A stretch of DNA of 64,000 nt from Pseudomonas sp. BGI-2 (GCF_004310295.1 NZ_SISB01000001.1:219867-283866); one strand, 5' to 3'. Positions 1-9,334 are shown, counted from the first letter of the stretch. Program-made: numbers and translations. Notes: generated by a model not told the origin, from the sequence alone.

Positions 1-53
1 TCGTATAAATCTGCCATTTTGGCGCCTCATCATTTTTTAGAATTAACGGAACG

Positions 54-158
54 TTAGTTGCTAATAATGCTGAAGCCGGCGGGTGGCGCGCAGGAGATGC
101 CCCGCACGCTGCGGGCGAGGAAGTCACCGTAGATCAATTGAAACCCGAAACTTTTCAT
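54..158 (-). CDS. possible 34-residue small ORF
   Basis: A 34-codon ORF starts with ATG (MKSFGFQLIYGDF...) and ends TAA. The peptide contains GDFLARSVRGISC, which looks protein-like rather than random, and I have an unverified impression of similar tiny ORFs in other Pseudomonas. No convincing Shine-Dalgarno precedes the ATG. The same DNA read on the plus strand has two GGA-containing stretches (gcaggag, cgaggaa), so it could instead be part of an RNA element. Function unknown. Confidence 0.3.
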   Translation of the reverse strand: MKSFGFQLIYGDFLARSVRGISCAPPAGFSIISN

Positions 159-266
159 TGTCGACCCAAGGCTGATGCGGGCGAGGCTTCTGCTTCCAGA
201 AGACGATTATTATTGTATGCGTAACCCGATTCTACACAGCGTAAATAGGTTTGTCCGCCTTCTGTA

Positions 267-1205
267 TCAAATCCCCTTTTTCCCTGCTCGCGCAAGGGGT
301 TTGTTGCACAGGAAAATCCCGGCGAGAATCAGCCCTCCTCCCAGGCACATCGCCAGCGTCAACTGCTCGCCCAACAGCAACGCGCCGAGGATCACGGCAG
401 TCAGCGGATTCAAGGCAATGAACACCCCCGAACGTGTCGCGCCGATTTGGCGAATGCCGTCGTAATAGCCGATGTAGGCCAGCGCCGAGCCCAACACGCC
501 CAGGTACATCAGGCTCAGCCATTGTTGCGGGCCGAGACCGATAAGCGCGCTGACACTCAGTTCACCGCGCACCGCACTGGTCACCCAGAGCATCAGCGTA
601 CCCAGCAGAATCGAATACGTCACTGTCTGCACCGGCCCCAGCGTCTGGTTCAGGTCCTTGGAGAACAGCGAGTAAATCCCCCAGCCGAGCACGCAACCGA
701 AAATCAGCAGGTCACCGATCCAGGCGTTAGCATTGCCGGCCAGCAGTTGCGGGTTTCGGCTGACGATCACCAGACTCGCCCCGGCTATGCACACCGCGAT
801 CCCGACGACCTTCGTCCGGCTCAAGCGCTCCTTGAAAAGCAGCCATGACGCCAGTCCGATCACGGCGGGGTTCAGCGCCACGATCAACGACGCTCGCGAA
901 GCATTGATGTAATGCAGCCCGTAAAAAAAACACAGGTTGTAGAAGAAGATCCCGAAGAACCCCAACAGTGTCAGTTGCAGCCATTGCCTGGGGCTCGGTT
1001 TCGCCAATGGCACGCGGGCCAGCAGCAAAAACACCAGCAACGCCACGCTGGCCAGCAGGAATCTCAGGCTGGCGGCAAACAACGGGCTGAGGCTGTCCGC
1101 GAGAAACCGGCCGGCCACGAACGTCCCGCCCCAGATCATGGTGACGGCAGCGAGTTTCAGATACACCGGGACATCCGATGACATGGTTTGCGCATAGCTA
1201 TTCAT
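267..1205 (-). CDS. EamA/DMT-superfamily transporter
   Basis: A 312-residue integral membrane protein of the drug/metabolite transporter superfamily, built from two EamA repeats of five helices each. The first repeat begins near residue 15 (AAVTMIWGGTFVAGR, the typical W-G-x-x-F entry), and the second around residue 160 with another WGIYS motif. Hydrophobic segments run to the C-terminus, where the tail is basic (KPLARAGKKG). Such proteins usually export amino acids or small metabolites from the cytoplasm; the substrate cannot be read from the sequence. It is divergent from a LysR regulator across 79 bp, the usual arrangement for a LysR-controlled exporter. The start at 1205 has no clear ribosome site; Met8 (1184) is an alternative. 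Confidence 0.88.
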   Translation of the reverse strand: MNSYAQTMSSDVPVYLKLAAVTMIWGGTFVAGRFLADSLSPLFAASLRFLLASVALLVFLLLARVPLAKPSPRQWLQLTLLGFFGIFFYNLCFFYGLHYINASRASLIVALNPAVIGLASWLLFKERLSRTKVVGIAVCIAGASLVIVSRNPQLLAGNANAWIGDLLIFGCVLGWGIYSLFSKDLNQTLGPVQTVTYSILLGTLMLWVTSAVRGELSVSALIGLGPQQWLSLMYLGVLGSALAYIGYYDGIRQIGATRSGVFIALNPLTAVILGALLLGEQLTLAMCLGGGLILAGIFLCNKPLARAGKKGI

Positions 1206-1284
1206 AAGGCGTCAGGACTTTAATCGGGGGTAGATGACGTATCATTGGATTAATGCGCGATCATCGTAAAATGAGTAAAGACTC

Positions 1285-2157
1285 ATGACCCTGACACAAC
1301 TCGAGATTTTCTCGCTGGTCGCCGAACTGCGCGGCTTCACAATGGCGGCCAATCGGTTGGGGATTTCCCAATCGGCGGTGTCTCACGCCCTGAAGTCGCT
1401 GGAACAGGAATTGGGGGTCGAGTTGTTCAGGCGCCACCAGTCTCAAATCGAACTGAGCGACATCGGCCAACAGCTCTTATCGCGCGCCAGGGCGATGCTC
1501 GGGTTGGCCAACACCTTGCGCCAGGAAGCCGCCGACGCCCGCGGAATGAAGCATGGCACCCTGCGTATCGGCTCGTTCGGCCCGACTTCATCGATCAAAC
1601 TGCTGCCACAGATCCTGCAGCACTACCGCCCCGCTCACCCCGGTATCGAAGTCCACATCGACGAAGGACCGGACCGTCAGATTCTCCAGTGGCTGGAAGA
1701 GCGGCGAATCGATATCGGTTTCGTGGTGCTGCCCGAAGATCGTTTCGACACCTTCCCACTGATCGAAGACCGGATGGTCGCCCTGCTGCCCGCCGGTCAT
1801 CCGCTGGTGGGTCGCGACAGCCTGAGTTTGAGCGACTTGTGTCACGACCCGTTCGTGCTGACCGAAGCCGGATCTTCGGAGCTGGTTTCACGGCTGTTCA
1901 GTGCTGCCCGGTTGACACCGAACATCCGTTATCGCTGCTCGCAGCTACTCAGCACCCTCGACACCGTGGGCCGTGGCGATGCCGTGACCGTTGTCGCCGA
2001 AGGCTCGTTGCCCGACGACAACGACAGCCGCTACGTGAAAAAACCGCTGTCGCCACCCGTTACTCGGCAGGTGTGCCTGGCGGTGCTCGACCAGCGTCAG
2101 TCGTCGCCCGCAACGCTGGCGTTTATTCAACTGGCTTCAAGCCTGAGCTATCGTTGA
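1285..2157 (+). CDS. LysR-family transcriptional regulator
   Basis: A 290-residue LysR-type regulator. The N-terminal winged helix-turn-helix occupies residues 1-60 (MTLTQLEIFSLVAE, then AANRLGISQSAVSHALKSLE). The co-inducer-binding domain follows from about residue 90 (LRIGSFGPTSS) with the usual two Rossmann-like lobes. The family normally activates a divergent target and represses itself, so the EamA transporter starting 79 bp away is the likely target. The intergenic region is A/T-rich around 1240-1275 and contains ATCAT/GATCAT repeats that could hold the operator, but no clean T-N11-A box stands out. Inducer unknown. Confidence 0.88.
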   Translation: MTLTQLEIFSLVAELRGFTMAANRLGISQSAVSHALKSLEQELGVELFRRHQSQIELSDIGQQLLSRARAMLGLANTLRQEAADARGMKHGTLRIGSFGPTSSIKLLPQILQHYRPAHPGIEVHIDEGPDRQILQWLEERRIDIGFVVLPEDRFDTFPLIEDRMVALLPAGHPLVGRDSLSLSDLCHDPFVLTEAGSSELVSRLFSAARLTPNIRYRCSQLLSTLDTVGRGDAVTVVAEGSLPDDNDSRYVKKPLSPPVTRQVCLAVLDQRQSSPATLAFIQLASSLSYR

Positions 2158-2272
2158 GCGGCAAAAGGATCGACGACCATCTATCATGCCCACTACCTGA
2201 ACTCTTTTTGGGGGACGTGCCGTTATCCTCCCAGCATTTGAGAGCCGTACCTCATCGTCACAGGCTTCGCGA

Positions 2273-3808
2273 ATGCCACTGAACGCCAAAACCCGCCGCA
2301 AGCGCGGCAAACGACTGGTTGTAACGCTGCTGAGCGGCTTGCTCCCAGTATTGTTGGGGGGCGTCATCCTCTATATGCAGGCTGAGCGCACGCTCCAGCA
2401 AAGTACCGAGCTGACGGCCGAAGAAGCCGTCCGCCAATTCGAGTTGATACTCGACAATACCGCCCAGGCTGCGCGCGAACTGCTGCCGCTGGCCGGCCAA
2501 CCTTGCAATGACGTCAAACTGGCCCTGCGCGAGCAGGTTACCCGCCGACCGTTCGTGCGCTCGACGAACCTAGTGTGGGACAACAACATTTATTGCAGTT
2601 CGTTGTTCGGTGACTACCAGGAAAAGATCAGTGCCGGCGACTACTCCAAAGGCCAGTTGCTGCTGATGAAAGGCAACCCGGTCACGCCCGATACTGCGTT
2701 ACTGGTGTATCGACTCAGTGAAGGAAAACAGGGCGCGATGAGTACCCTGGACGGCTATCACCTGAGCAACGTGCTGCGCATGATCGGCCGCAAAACCGTG
2801 TTGTTGCTGCAAGTCGGTCCCAACTGGTTATCTGCCGATGGCGCGTTTCATGAAGGTGTTCTGATGGCCTCGCCAGTGGCGCCAATTGAACTGACATCTT
2901 CGCGTTATGCCTTTGAGGTCGCCGCCGGTTTCCCCAAGGGTGAAACCTGGCGCTACATGAGCAGCGAGTATCCGCCGCTGTTCAGTTTGCTTATCTTCTT
3001 CGGGATGGTGTCGGGCGCTATCGGACATGTCCTACAGAAACGCTCGTCATCCCCCAGTCACGAAATGCAGCGTGCGCTGGAGTCTGCCGAGTTCGTTCCG
3101 TATTTTCAGCCCGTGGTGCATGGCGATACTAAAACCTGGTCCGGGGCCGAAGTGTTGATGCGCTGGAACCATCCGAAGGAAGGCCTGGTGCGCCCGGACC
3201 TGTTCATTCCTTTTGCCGAGCATTCCGGGTTGATCGTGCCGATGACCCGCTCGTTGATGCGACAGACCGCAGCATTGTTGGCGCCTGCTGCGTCGTCGTT
3301 CGACGGTCCGTTCCACATCGGCATCAACATCACTGCCAGCCATTGCAAGGACCTGGATCTGGTCGAGGACTGCCGTGAGTTTCTCAGTGCCTTTGCGCCG
3401 GGCGCCATCAATCTGGTGCTGGAGTTGACCGAGCGCGAACTGATCGAGCCGACAGCCATCACGCACCAATTGTTCGAGCAGCTCCACGCATTGGGCGTGA
3501 TGATCGCCATCGATGACTTTGGCACCGGCCACTCAAGCCTCGGTTACCTGCGTCAGTTCAATGTGGACTTCCTAAAGATCGATCAGAGTTTTGTCGCGAT
3601 GATCGGCGTTGACGCGCTTTCCCGGCACATTCTGGACAGCATTATCGAACTGTCGGCCAAGCTTGATCTGGGGATCGTCGCCGAAGGCGTGGAAACCGAG
3701 GCGCAAAGTGACTATCTGGCCGCCCATGGCGTGAACTTCCTGCAAGGTTATTTGTTCGGTCGACCGATGCCCGGTGCAGAGTTCATTAATGCATTAAGGC
3801 ACCATTAA
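2273..3808 (+). CDS. CSS-motif sensor with EAL cyclic-di-GMP phosphodiesterase domain
   Basis: A 511-residue inner-membrane enzyme. A transmembrane helix at about residues 14-33 leads into a periplasmic domain to about 230 that carries the CSS motif (NNIYCSSLFG) and an upstream cysteine (GQPCND); these cysteines form a redox-sensitive disulfide in the family. A second transmembrane helix (about 238-258) connects to the EAL domain. The EAL signature is the EVL variant (AEVLMRWNHP). Downstream catalytic elements are present: ELTERE, IDDFGTGHSSL, FLKIDQSF, AEGVETEAQ and QGYLFGRP. An active c-di-GMP hydrolase is therefore likely, lowering c-di-GMP when the periplasmic thiols are reduced. It is monocistronic, and no strong Shine-Dalgarno is seen at this start. 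Confidence 0.9.
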   Translation: MPLNAKTRRKRGKRLVVTLLSGLLPVLLGGVILYMQAERTLQQSTELTAEEAVRQFELILDNTAQAARELLPLAGQPCNDVKLALREQVTRRPFVRSTNLVWDNNIYCSSLFGDYQEKISAGDYSKGQLLLMKGNPVTPDTALLVYRLSEGKQGAMSTLDGYHLSNVLRMIGRKTVLLLQVGPNWLSADGAFHEGVLMASPVAPIELTSSRYAFEVAAGFPKGETWRYMSSEYPPLFSLLIFFGMVSGAIGHVLQKRSSSPSHEMQRALESAEFVPYFQPVVHGDTKTWSGAEVLMRWNHPKEGLVRPDLFIPFAEHSGLIVPMTRSLMRQTAALLAPAASSFDGPFHIGINITASHCKDLDLVEDCREFLSAFAPGAINLVLELTERELIEPTAITHQLFEQLHALGVMIAIDDFGTGHSSLGYLRQFNVDFLKIDQSFVAMIGVDALSRHILDSIIELSAKLDLGIVAEGVETEAQSDYLAAHGVNFLQGYLFGRPMPGAEFINALRHH

Positions 3809-4041
3809 CCGGCGGTTTTAAGCGACGAGACAACGAAACAGCGCACCAAATTGAATCAAAAGTCTACTGTTGTTACATGAAGAAAAAGACAGGATTTACT
3901 CTTGGCCAATTAACTACTACAATTTTTCATGCCTGTGCAAGATTGGCAGGTGAGCCACTATCACCGAGTCGCTTCAAGGCTCTTGGCTTATAGCTTTGTT
4001 TGCGGTTGGTATCAGCCAAACACACTATTGGAGTAATGAAT

Positions 4042-4404
4042 TTGTCCAGACTCGCTGAATTTCGTGCCGCTGAAAAGGCCCTTCAAGAACAGCTCAAGCA
4101 GCTGGAATCGCTGAAGAATGATGCCGGGCTCAAGAAAGAAATCGAGTTCGAAGAAAAGCTCCAGGGGCTGATGAAAACCTACGGCAAAAGCCTGCGCGAC
4201 ATCATCGCCATCCTCGATCCGAACCCGGCAAAATCCGGCCTGCAGACAGCAACCCCTAAAACCCGCCGCGCTCGCGTGGTCAAGGTTTACCATAACCCGC
4301 ACACCGGCGAACTGATTGAAACCAAGGGTGGCAACCACCGCGGTTTGAAAGCCTGGAAGGAACAGTACGGTGCCGCTACCGTTGATTCCTGGCTGCGAGG
4401 CTAA
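4042..4404 (+). CDS. mvaU: H-NS-family xenogeneic silencer, MvaU type
   Basis: A 120-residue MvaT/MvaU nucleoid protein that silences AT-rich and horizontally acquired DNA. The N-terminal coiled-coil oligomerisation region (about residues 1-60: SRLAEFRAAEKALQEQL, KEIEFEEKL) is followed by a linker and a C-terminal DNA-binding domain (about 75-118) with YHNPHTGELIETKGGNHRGL. I chose a TTG start at 4042: GGAG at 4030-4033 lies 8 nt upstream, and the product then begins M-S-R-L-A-E-F as family members do. An in-frame ATG at 4036 is only 2 nt from the same GGAG. An intrinsic terminator follows. The AT-richer cluster at 12-20 kb is the sort of target this family silences (inference). Confidence 0.9.
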   Translation: MSRLAEFRAAEKALQEQLKQLESLKNDAGLKKEIEFEEKLQGLMKTYGKSLRDIIAILDPNPAKSGLQTATPKTRRARVVKVYHNPHTGELIETKGGNHRGLKAWKEQYGAATVDSWLRG

Positions 4405-4424
4405 GCACTCGCGGTGATAAAAGA

Positions 4425-4449
4425 AGCCCTGCCAATGCAGGGCTTTTTT
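4425..4449 (+). terminator. intrinsic terminator after mvaU
   Basis: An 8-bp perfect stem (AGCCCTGC / GCAGGGCT, loop CAAT) is followed by a T run, 21 nt after the mvaU stop. Confidence 0.85.
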
Positions 4450-4580
4450 ATAAACGCCTTCTAAATGCAACGAAAGGAGACGATCAACTCGCTACTTGCC
4501 GACTCAACTTTGTGCTTAATCCGTTTGGGTATCTAAAAATTTCGGATCGCGCTGAAATCTGCAGTCATGCAAACCGTCAG

Positions 4581-5105
4581 CTAAAGTTTCAAGCTGTTAC
4601 GAGCTGCTGCTATTTCGTCCTGACTTGCCTTATAAGCCTCGGACTGCCCCGCGTAGGAAAGAACATAGGCCTTATCGGCATCCACCGCCGCGACCAATGT
4701 TTGCGACAGCACATGTCGACCATTCTGTGTAATCGTGCAGGTAGTTTCCAACCCCGATAAGCGGCTCAAGGGCGCTGGATGAATTTTGTTGCAGACACTT
4801 TGATAGCCGCTTTGAAAAAAGTCTTTCTGCACCGACTTGCGCATTTCCAGCAACACGCCTTCCAGATTGACCTGATGACTGCTTTCTACTGGAGTCATGG
4901 TCAATTCCATTACCAGCACCGGTGTTCCGCCCTGGTCGACTTTCACCGCGCGCTGCCGGACAACCTCTGGTTTGGCGTCATCTTGCGGCACGGCTTCAAC
5001 CTCCCAGCCATTTGGCCAGGTCACCACCGGCGCATCCGCATGAGCGCTAGTAGCACCTGACAGCAGGCAAAACAGGACCAACGTCGATTTACAGAATCGG
5101 ATCAT
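4581..5105 (-). CDS. secreted DUF4946-like protein
   Basis: A 174-residue protein with a Sec signal peptide (MIRFCKSTLVLFCLLSGATSA, cleavage probably after AHA) and a mature domain resembling the DUF4946 family of Pseudomonas. The mature part begins APVVTWPNGWEVE and contains one cysteine pair candidate (SVCNKIH and ETTCTITQ). No catalytic motif is recognisable; a periplasmic role is inferred from the signal peptide. An in-frame GTG 12 nt upstream (5117) would add MFIA, but the ATG at 5105 starts directly at the signal-peptide n-region. It is convergent with mvaU and monocistronic. Confidence 0.75.
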   Translation of the reverse strand: MIRFCKSTLVLFCLLSGATSAHADAPVVTWPNGWEVEAVPQDDAKPEVVRQRAVKVDQGGTPVLVMELTMTPVESSHQVNLEGVLLEMRKSVQKDFFQSGYQSVCNKIHPAPLSRLSGLETTCTITQNGRHVLSQTLVAAVDADKAYVLSYAGQSEAYKASQDEIAAARNSLKL

Positions 5106-5250
5106 TGCAATGAACACTCACGGATTGAACCGTAAAGTCTGAGCCTCGCCCGTCCGTCAGGCAATAGCCGACTGTTTGCGTTTGGTGATGTCCCAGCCCT
5201 TGCGTATCATTGTCGCCATTCGTTAGCCCCACTTATTTTCCGGAGGGCCC

Positions 5251-5772
5251 ATGAGCCTGCACGAATTGAACACTTTCCCCGGCGTGACCGCGCAACCTGA
5301 CACCGCCACCCAGAAGTTCGTCTTCAACCACACCATGCTGCGGGTCAAAGACATCACCAAGTCCCTGGATTTCTACACGCGCATCCTGGGTTTTTCGCTG
5401 GTGGAAAAACGCGACTTCCCGGAAGCCGAATTCAGCCTGTACTTCCTGGCGCTGGTCGATAAAGCCCAGATTCCGGCCGACGCTGCCGCCCGTACCGAAT
5501 GGATGAAATCGATCCCGGGCATTCTGGAATTGACCCACAACCACGGCACCGAGAACGATGCAGATTTCGCCTACCACAACGGCAACACCGACCCGCGCGG
5601 CTTCGGCCATATCTGCATCTCTGTGCCGGACATCCGTGCCGCTTGCGAACGCTTTGAAGCGCTGGGCTGCGATTTCCAGAAACGCCTGAACGACGGTCGC
5701 ATGAAGAGCCTGGCGTTCATCAAAGACCCGGATGCGTACTGGGTTGAGATCATCCAGCCAGCCCCGATGTAA
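5251..5772 (+). CDS. gloA: glyoxalase I (lactoylglutathione lyase)
   Basis: A 173-residue cytosolic metalloenzyme of the vicinal-oxygen-chelate fold. It isomerises the methylglyoxal-glutathione hemithioacetal to S-lactoylglutathione. The first beta-alpha module carries FNHTMLRVKDITKSLDFYT, and the second carries GFGHICISVPD and ends with a metal-ligand glutamate in YWVEIIQP. Length and the TQKFVFNHTM entry match the longer eukaryote-like, zinc-type enzymes of Pseudomonas rather than the 135-residue E. coli GloA. The ATG is preceded by a strong GGAGG. It is monocistronic, closed by a bidirectional terminator shared with convergent ahpF. Confidence 0.95.
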   Translation: MSLHELNTFPGVTAQPDTATQKFVFNHTMLRVKDITKSLDFYTRILGFSLVEKRDFPEAEFSLYFLALVDKAQIPADAAARTEWMKSIPGILELTHNHGTENDADFAYHNGNTDPRGFGHICISVPDIRAACERFEALGCDFQKRLNDGRMKSLAFIKDPDAYWVEIIQPAPM

Positions 5773-5810
5773 CCTCCACCACCATTCCCCGGTGGGAAGG
5801 TGTGAGGCAC

Positions 5811-5842
5811 AAAAAACCCCATGATCACTCATGGGGTTTTTG
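5811..5842. terminator. bidirectional terminator between gloA and ahpF
   Basis: Perfect 11-bp inverted repeat AAAAACCCCAT / ATGGGGTTTTT around an 8-nt loop, with A and T tracts serving both the gloA and ahpF transcripts. Confidence 0.85.
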
Positions 5843-5860
5843 TGTTTTCAGCGACGACGT

Positions 5861-7423
5861 TTATGCCGGCGCGGAGGTGCGGATCAGGTGATCGAATGCG
5901 CTCAGCGAAGCCTTGGCGCCCTCGCCCACCGCAATCACGATCTGCTTGTACGGCACGGTGGTGACATCACCGGCAGCGAATACGCCCGGCATCGACGTTT
6001 CACCGCGGGCATCGACGATGATCTCGCCGCGAGGCGACAGGTCGATGGTGCCTTTGAGCCAGTCGGTGTTGGGCAGCAAACCGATCTGCACGAAGATCCC
6101 TTCCAGTTCCACGGTACGCAGTTCATCAGACTGGCGATCTTTGTAACGCAAGCCGTTAACCTTCTGACCATCGCCCAACACTTCAGTGGTTTGCGCGCTA
6201 GTGATCACGGTGACGTTCGGCAGGCTGTGCAACTTGCGCTGCAACACCGCATCGGCACGCAGCTGCACGTCAAACTCCAGCAAGGTGACGTGTGACACGA
6301 TGCCCGCCAGGTCGATGGCCGCTTCGACACCGGAGTTACCGCCGCCAATCACCGCCACGCGCTTGCCCTTGAACAGCGGACCGTCACAGTGCGGACAGTA
6401 CGCCACGCCTTTGTTGCGGTATTGCTGCTCGCCCGGGACGTTCATTTCACGCCACCTCGCACCGGTCGCGAGAATCACTGTCTTCGCTTTCAGGGTCGCG
6501 CCGCTGGCGAAGTGGATTTCGTGCAGCTCGCCACTTTTACCCGGCACCAACTTGTCAACGCGCTGCAGGTTCATGATGTCGACGTCGTATTGCTTGACGT
6601 GTTCTTCCAGCGCCACCGCCAGTTTCGGCCCTTCGGTTTCCTGCACGGAGATGAAGTTCTCGATGGCCAAGGTGTCGAGGACCTGGCCACCAAAACGTTC
6701 AGCCGCCACACCGGTGCGAATGCCTTTACGAGCAGCGTAGATCGCGGCCGAAGCACCCGCTGGACCACCACCGACGACCAATACGTCAAAGGCGTCCTTG
6801 GCGCTGATCTTCTCGGCTTGACGCTCGATGCCGCTGGTGTCGATCTTGGCGAGGATTTCTTCCAGGCCCATGCGGCCCTGACCGAAGTTAACGCCATTCA
6901 GGTAAATGCTTGGCACGGCCATGATCTGACGATCATCGACTTCAGCCTGGAACAGCGCGCCGTCGATGGCGACGTGGCGGATGTTCGGGTTCAGTACCGC
7001 CATCAAGTTAAGCGCCTGGACCACGTCCGGGCAGTTCTGGCAGGACAGCGAGAAATAAGTCTCGAAGCTGAACTCGCCTTTGAGCGAACGGATCTGTTCG
7101 ATCACTTCAACGCTGGCTTTCGATGGGTGGCCGCCGACTTGCAGCAATGCCAGCACCAACGAAGTGAATTCATGGCCCATCGGGATGCCGGCGAAACGCA
7201 GGCCGATATCGGCACCCGGGCGGTTGATCGAGAACGATGGTTTGCGTGCATCGTCACCGTTATCGAGCAAGGTAATTTGGGTAGAAAGACTGGCAACGTC
7301 TTTGAGTAATGCGAGCATTTCCTGGGATTTCGCACCGTCGTCAAGGGAGGCAACGATCTCGATCGGCTGGGTGACCCGTTCCAGGTACGATTTCAACTGG
7401 GCTTTAAGATTGGCGTCCAACAT
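5861..7423 (-). CDS. ahpF: alkyl hydroperoxide reductase subunit F
   Basis: A 520-residue FAD/NADH-dependent disulfide reductase that recharges AhpC. Two tandem thioredoxin-like folds at the N-terminus carry the CxxC centre in LSCQNCPDV (about residue 128). The thioredoxin-reductase-like body has an FAD-binding [12 protein letters not shown] (about 215), the redox-active YCPHCDGP (about 345) and the NAD-binding [11 protein letters not shown]. The start was set at [10 protein letters not shown] (7423), which has GGA 10 nt upstream and gives the family length (E. coli 521); an ATG at 7438 has no ribosome site. It lies downstream of ahpC on the same strand, separated by a terminator-like hairpin, so it may be read through at a lower level. 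No OxyR site was firmly identified. Confidence 0.96.
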   Translation of the reverse strand: MLDANLKAQLKSYLERVTQPIEIVASLDDGAKSQEMLALLKDVASLSTQITLLDNGDDARKPSFSINRPGADIGLRFAGIPMGHEFTSLVLALLQVGGHPSKASVEVIEQIRSLKGEFSFETYFSLSCQNCPDVVQALNLMAVLNPNIRHVAIDGALFQAEVDDRQIMAVPSIYLNGVNFGQGRMGLEEILAKIDTSGIERQAEKISAKDAFDVLVVGGGPAGASAAIYAARKGIRTGVAAERFGGQVLDTLAIENFISVQETEGPKLAVALEEHVKQYDVDIMNLQRVDKLVPGKSGELHEIHFASGATLKAKTVILATGARWREMNVPGEQQYRNKGVAYCPHCDGPLFKGKRVAVIGGGNSGVEAAIDLAGIVSHVTLLEFDVQLRADAVLQRKLHSLPNVTVITSAQTTEVLGDGQKVNGLRYKDRQSDELRTVELEGIFVQIGLLPNTDWLKGTIDLSPRGEIIVDARGETSMPGVFAAGDVTTVPYKQIVIAVGEGAKASLSAFDHLIRTSAPA

Positions 7424-7464
7424 ACGGGCGATTTCCATGCAGTTTGGTGAAGAGACGTAGACAT

Positions 7465-7502
7465 AAAAAAACGCCCGAGCGAATCTCGCCCGGGCGTTTT
7501 TG
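7465..7502. terminator. hairpin between ahpC and ahpF
   Basis: ACGCCCG / CGGGCGT stem (7471-7477 and 7491-7497) flanked by an A run on the left and a T run on the right, so it can act on either strand. On the minus strand it follows ahpC by about 57 nt and would reduce read-through into ahpF. Confidence 0.75.
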
Positions 7503-7559
7503 AGGGCGGTAGCAGCTTACTTAGGTGCGGAAACCCGCCCTGATGATGCTTTCACAGAC

Positions 7560-8123
7560 TTAGATCTTGCCGACCAGGTCCAGGGACGGCGCCAGAGTGG
7601 CCTCGCCTTCTTTCCACTTGGCTGGGCAAACCTGGCCTGGGTGAGCAGCGACGTATTGAGCAGCCTTGATTTTGCGCAGCAGCTCGGAAGCGTCACGGCC
7701 AACGCCGCCATCGTTCAGTTCAACGATTTTGATCTGGCCTTCAGGGTTGATCACAAAGGTGCCACGGTCAGCCAGGCCAGCGTCTTCGATCAGCACGTCG
7801 AAGTTGCGGGAGATGGCGTGAGTAGGATCGCCGATCATGGTGTACTGGATTTTGCCGATGGCTGGCGAAGTGTTGTGCCAGGCAGCGTGGGCAAAGTGGG
7901 TGTCGGTGGAAACGCTGTAGATCTCGACGCCCAGTTTCTGGAACGCGTCGTAGTTGTCAGCCAGGTCTTCCAGTTCGGTCGGGCAAACGAAGGTGAAGTC
8001 GGCTGGGTAGAAGAACACGACAGACCACTTGCCTTTCAGGTCAGCGTCCGACACTTTTACGAAGTCGCCATTTTTAAAGGCGTCTGCTTTGAACGGTTTA
8101 ACTTGGCTGTTGATGATAGGCAT
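7560..8123 (-). CDS. ahpC: alkyl hydroperoxide reductase subunit C (2-Cys peroxiredoxin)
   Basis: A 187-residue typical 2-Cys peroxiredoxin that reduces H2O2, organic peroxides and peroxynitrite, with electrons from AhpF. The peroxidatic cysteine lies in [19 protein letters not shown] (about residue 47), and the resolving cysteine in [10 protein letters not shown] (about 165). The AhpC1-class GGVGRD segment is present. The start at [11 protein letters not shown] has GGAGAG 7 nt upstream. The upstream region (8124-8273) is long enough for an OxyR-controlled promoter, but I could not fit a full ATAG-N7-CTAT array there. Confidence 0.96.
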   Translation of the reverse strand: MPIINSQVKPFKADAFKNGDFVKVSDADLKGKWSVVFFYPADFTFVCPTELEDLADNYDAFQKLGVEIYSVSTDTHFAHAAWHNTSPAIGKIQYTMIGDPTHAISRNFDVLIEDAGLADRGTFVINPEGQIKIVELNDGGVGRDASELLRKIKAAQYVAAHPGQVCPAKWKEGEATLAPSLDLVGKI

Positions 8124-8273
8124 CGATGACTCTCCGTCAGGGTTGAAAAGTTCGGTTGAGAAGTTGATGGGGTGAATCCTACCCACTCGATCACCGCTTG
8201 GCTCATTGGCAAAGCTCATGCTGCTGATTGGTTTTCGCTATTAGCGGACAGTATTAATAGAAGAAAACGGTAT

Positions 8274-9212
8274 CTAGCGCGCAAATGGCTTTTCAGCGAC
8301 TCGGGCCATCCCGACAAACGGGCTGGCTTCAACATAGCGCATGGCCGACTTCACATCCTTCCAGCCCACATAATTCATCAACGATTTCAAATCCCAACCG
8401 CTCTGATGGGCCCAACTGGCAAAACCGCGTCGCAGGGAATGGCTGGTGTAGTGGTCAGCTGAAATGCCGGCACGCTCCAGGGCCTGGCGCAGCAAGGGGA
8501 TGATGCTGTTAGCGTGCAAGCCCTCCTCACTCAAATGGCCCCAACGGTCGATACCGCGGAACACCGGTCCGCGGACCAGCGCGGCTTCGGTGATCCACTG
8601 GATGTAGGCGTTCACCGGGCAGAGTCGCTGCAAGGCCGGGGTCTGGTAAGTCTTGCCGAGGTTCTCGCGATCGCTCTTGCTGCGCGGCAGGTAAAGGGTG
8701 ATGCCTGAACCGGCGCTCGCCCGCACGTGTTCGATCTGTACGCGGCACAACTCATCACTGCGAAAGCCACGCCAAAAACCCAGCAAGATCAGCGCGGTGT
8801 CGCGTCTGGCGCGAAGCAAACCCGGCTGATCATTGTGCGCCTTGGCGGTTTTCGCCTCCTGTTCCAGCCAGGCAACCACCTGCTCCAGATGCTGAAGCTG
8901 CAAAGGCTCGGCCTGTTTCTCCTGAGCCGGGTGCAGCGCCCGTATGCCCTTGAAGACCTTGCGCACCACCGGCGACTTGGTGGGATCGGCAAAACCCTGG
9001 CTGTTATGCCACTGCGCCAACGCCGACAACCGCAGTTTCAACGTATTGATCGACAGCACGCCCGCATGGGCCACGAGATAACGCGCCACGCTGTCGCTCG
9101 TTGCAGGCAGGAAACCACCCCAACTGACTTCGAAGTGCTCGATGGCCGCCCGGTAGCTGCGACGAGTGTTGTCGCGGGTGGCGGCTTGCAGGTAGCGATC
9201 CAGATCAGTCAT
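8274..9212 (-). CDS. solitary tyrosine recombinase (phage-integrase family)
   Basis: A 312-residue site-specific recombinase. The N-terminal SAM-like core-binding domain spans residues 1-95 (DRYLQAATRDNTRRSYRAAIEHF), and the catalytic domain about 120-305. Catalytic elements: the arginine in GFWRGFRSDELCRV, HSLRRGFASWAH (H-x-x-R) and the tyrosine in SAMRYVEASPF. No excisionase, att duplication or phage genes lie nearby, and it sits among housekeeping genes, so it looks like a domesticated chromosomal recombinase. It is divergent from a KfrA-like protein across 178 bp, and this pairing hints at joint function or shared control (inference). Confidence 0.88.
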   Translation of the reverse strand: MTDLDRYLQAATRDNTRRSYRAAIEHFEVSWGGFLPATSDSVARYLVAHAGVLSINTLKLRLSALAQWHNSQGFADPTKSPVVRKVFKGIRALHPAQEKQAEPLQLQHLEQVVAWLEQEAKTAKAHNDQPGLLRARRDTALILLGFWRGFRSDELCRVQIEHVRASAGSGITLYLPRSKSDRENLGKTYQTPALQRLCPVNAYIQWITEAALVRGPVFRGIDRWGHLSEEGLHANSIIPLLRQALERAGISADHYTSHSLRRGFASWAHQSGWDLKSLMNYVGWKDVKSAMRYVEASPFVGMARVAEKPFAR

Positions 9213-9243
9213 GGGCTCAATTCTCTAAAACGTACCGCTTTCG

Positions 9244-9297
9244 CGGGATAAAACCTGCCGCACGGCGTATCACACGGGGTAATACCAGTATATCCCG
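9244..9297. repeat. inverted repeat in the integrase/kfrA-like intergenic region
   Basis: CGGGATA (9244-9250) and TATCCCG (9291-9297) form a perfect 7-bp inverted repeat with a 40-bp gap, placed just upstream of the recombinase start. It is a possible recombinase or repressor site; the role is unproven. Confidence 0.45.
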
Positions 9298-9334
9298 TAT
9301 CAATAACTCACAATTTTTATCTTCTCAAACAAGA

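Noticed and set aside
8230..8275. Possible OxyR site upstream of ahpC
   Set aside because: CTAT and ATAG tetramers are present, but their spacing does not fit the ATAG-N7-CTAT-N7 register.
8274..9212. Integrase as the mark of a prophage or integrative island
   Set aside because: No phage or conjugation genes, no tRNA attachment site or flanking direct repeat nearby; neighbours are housekeeping genes.
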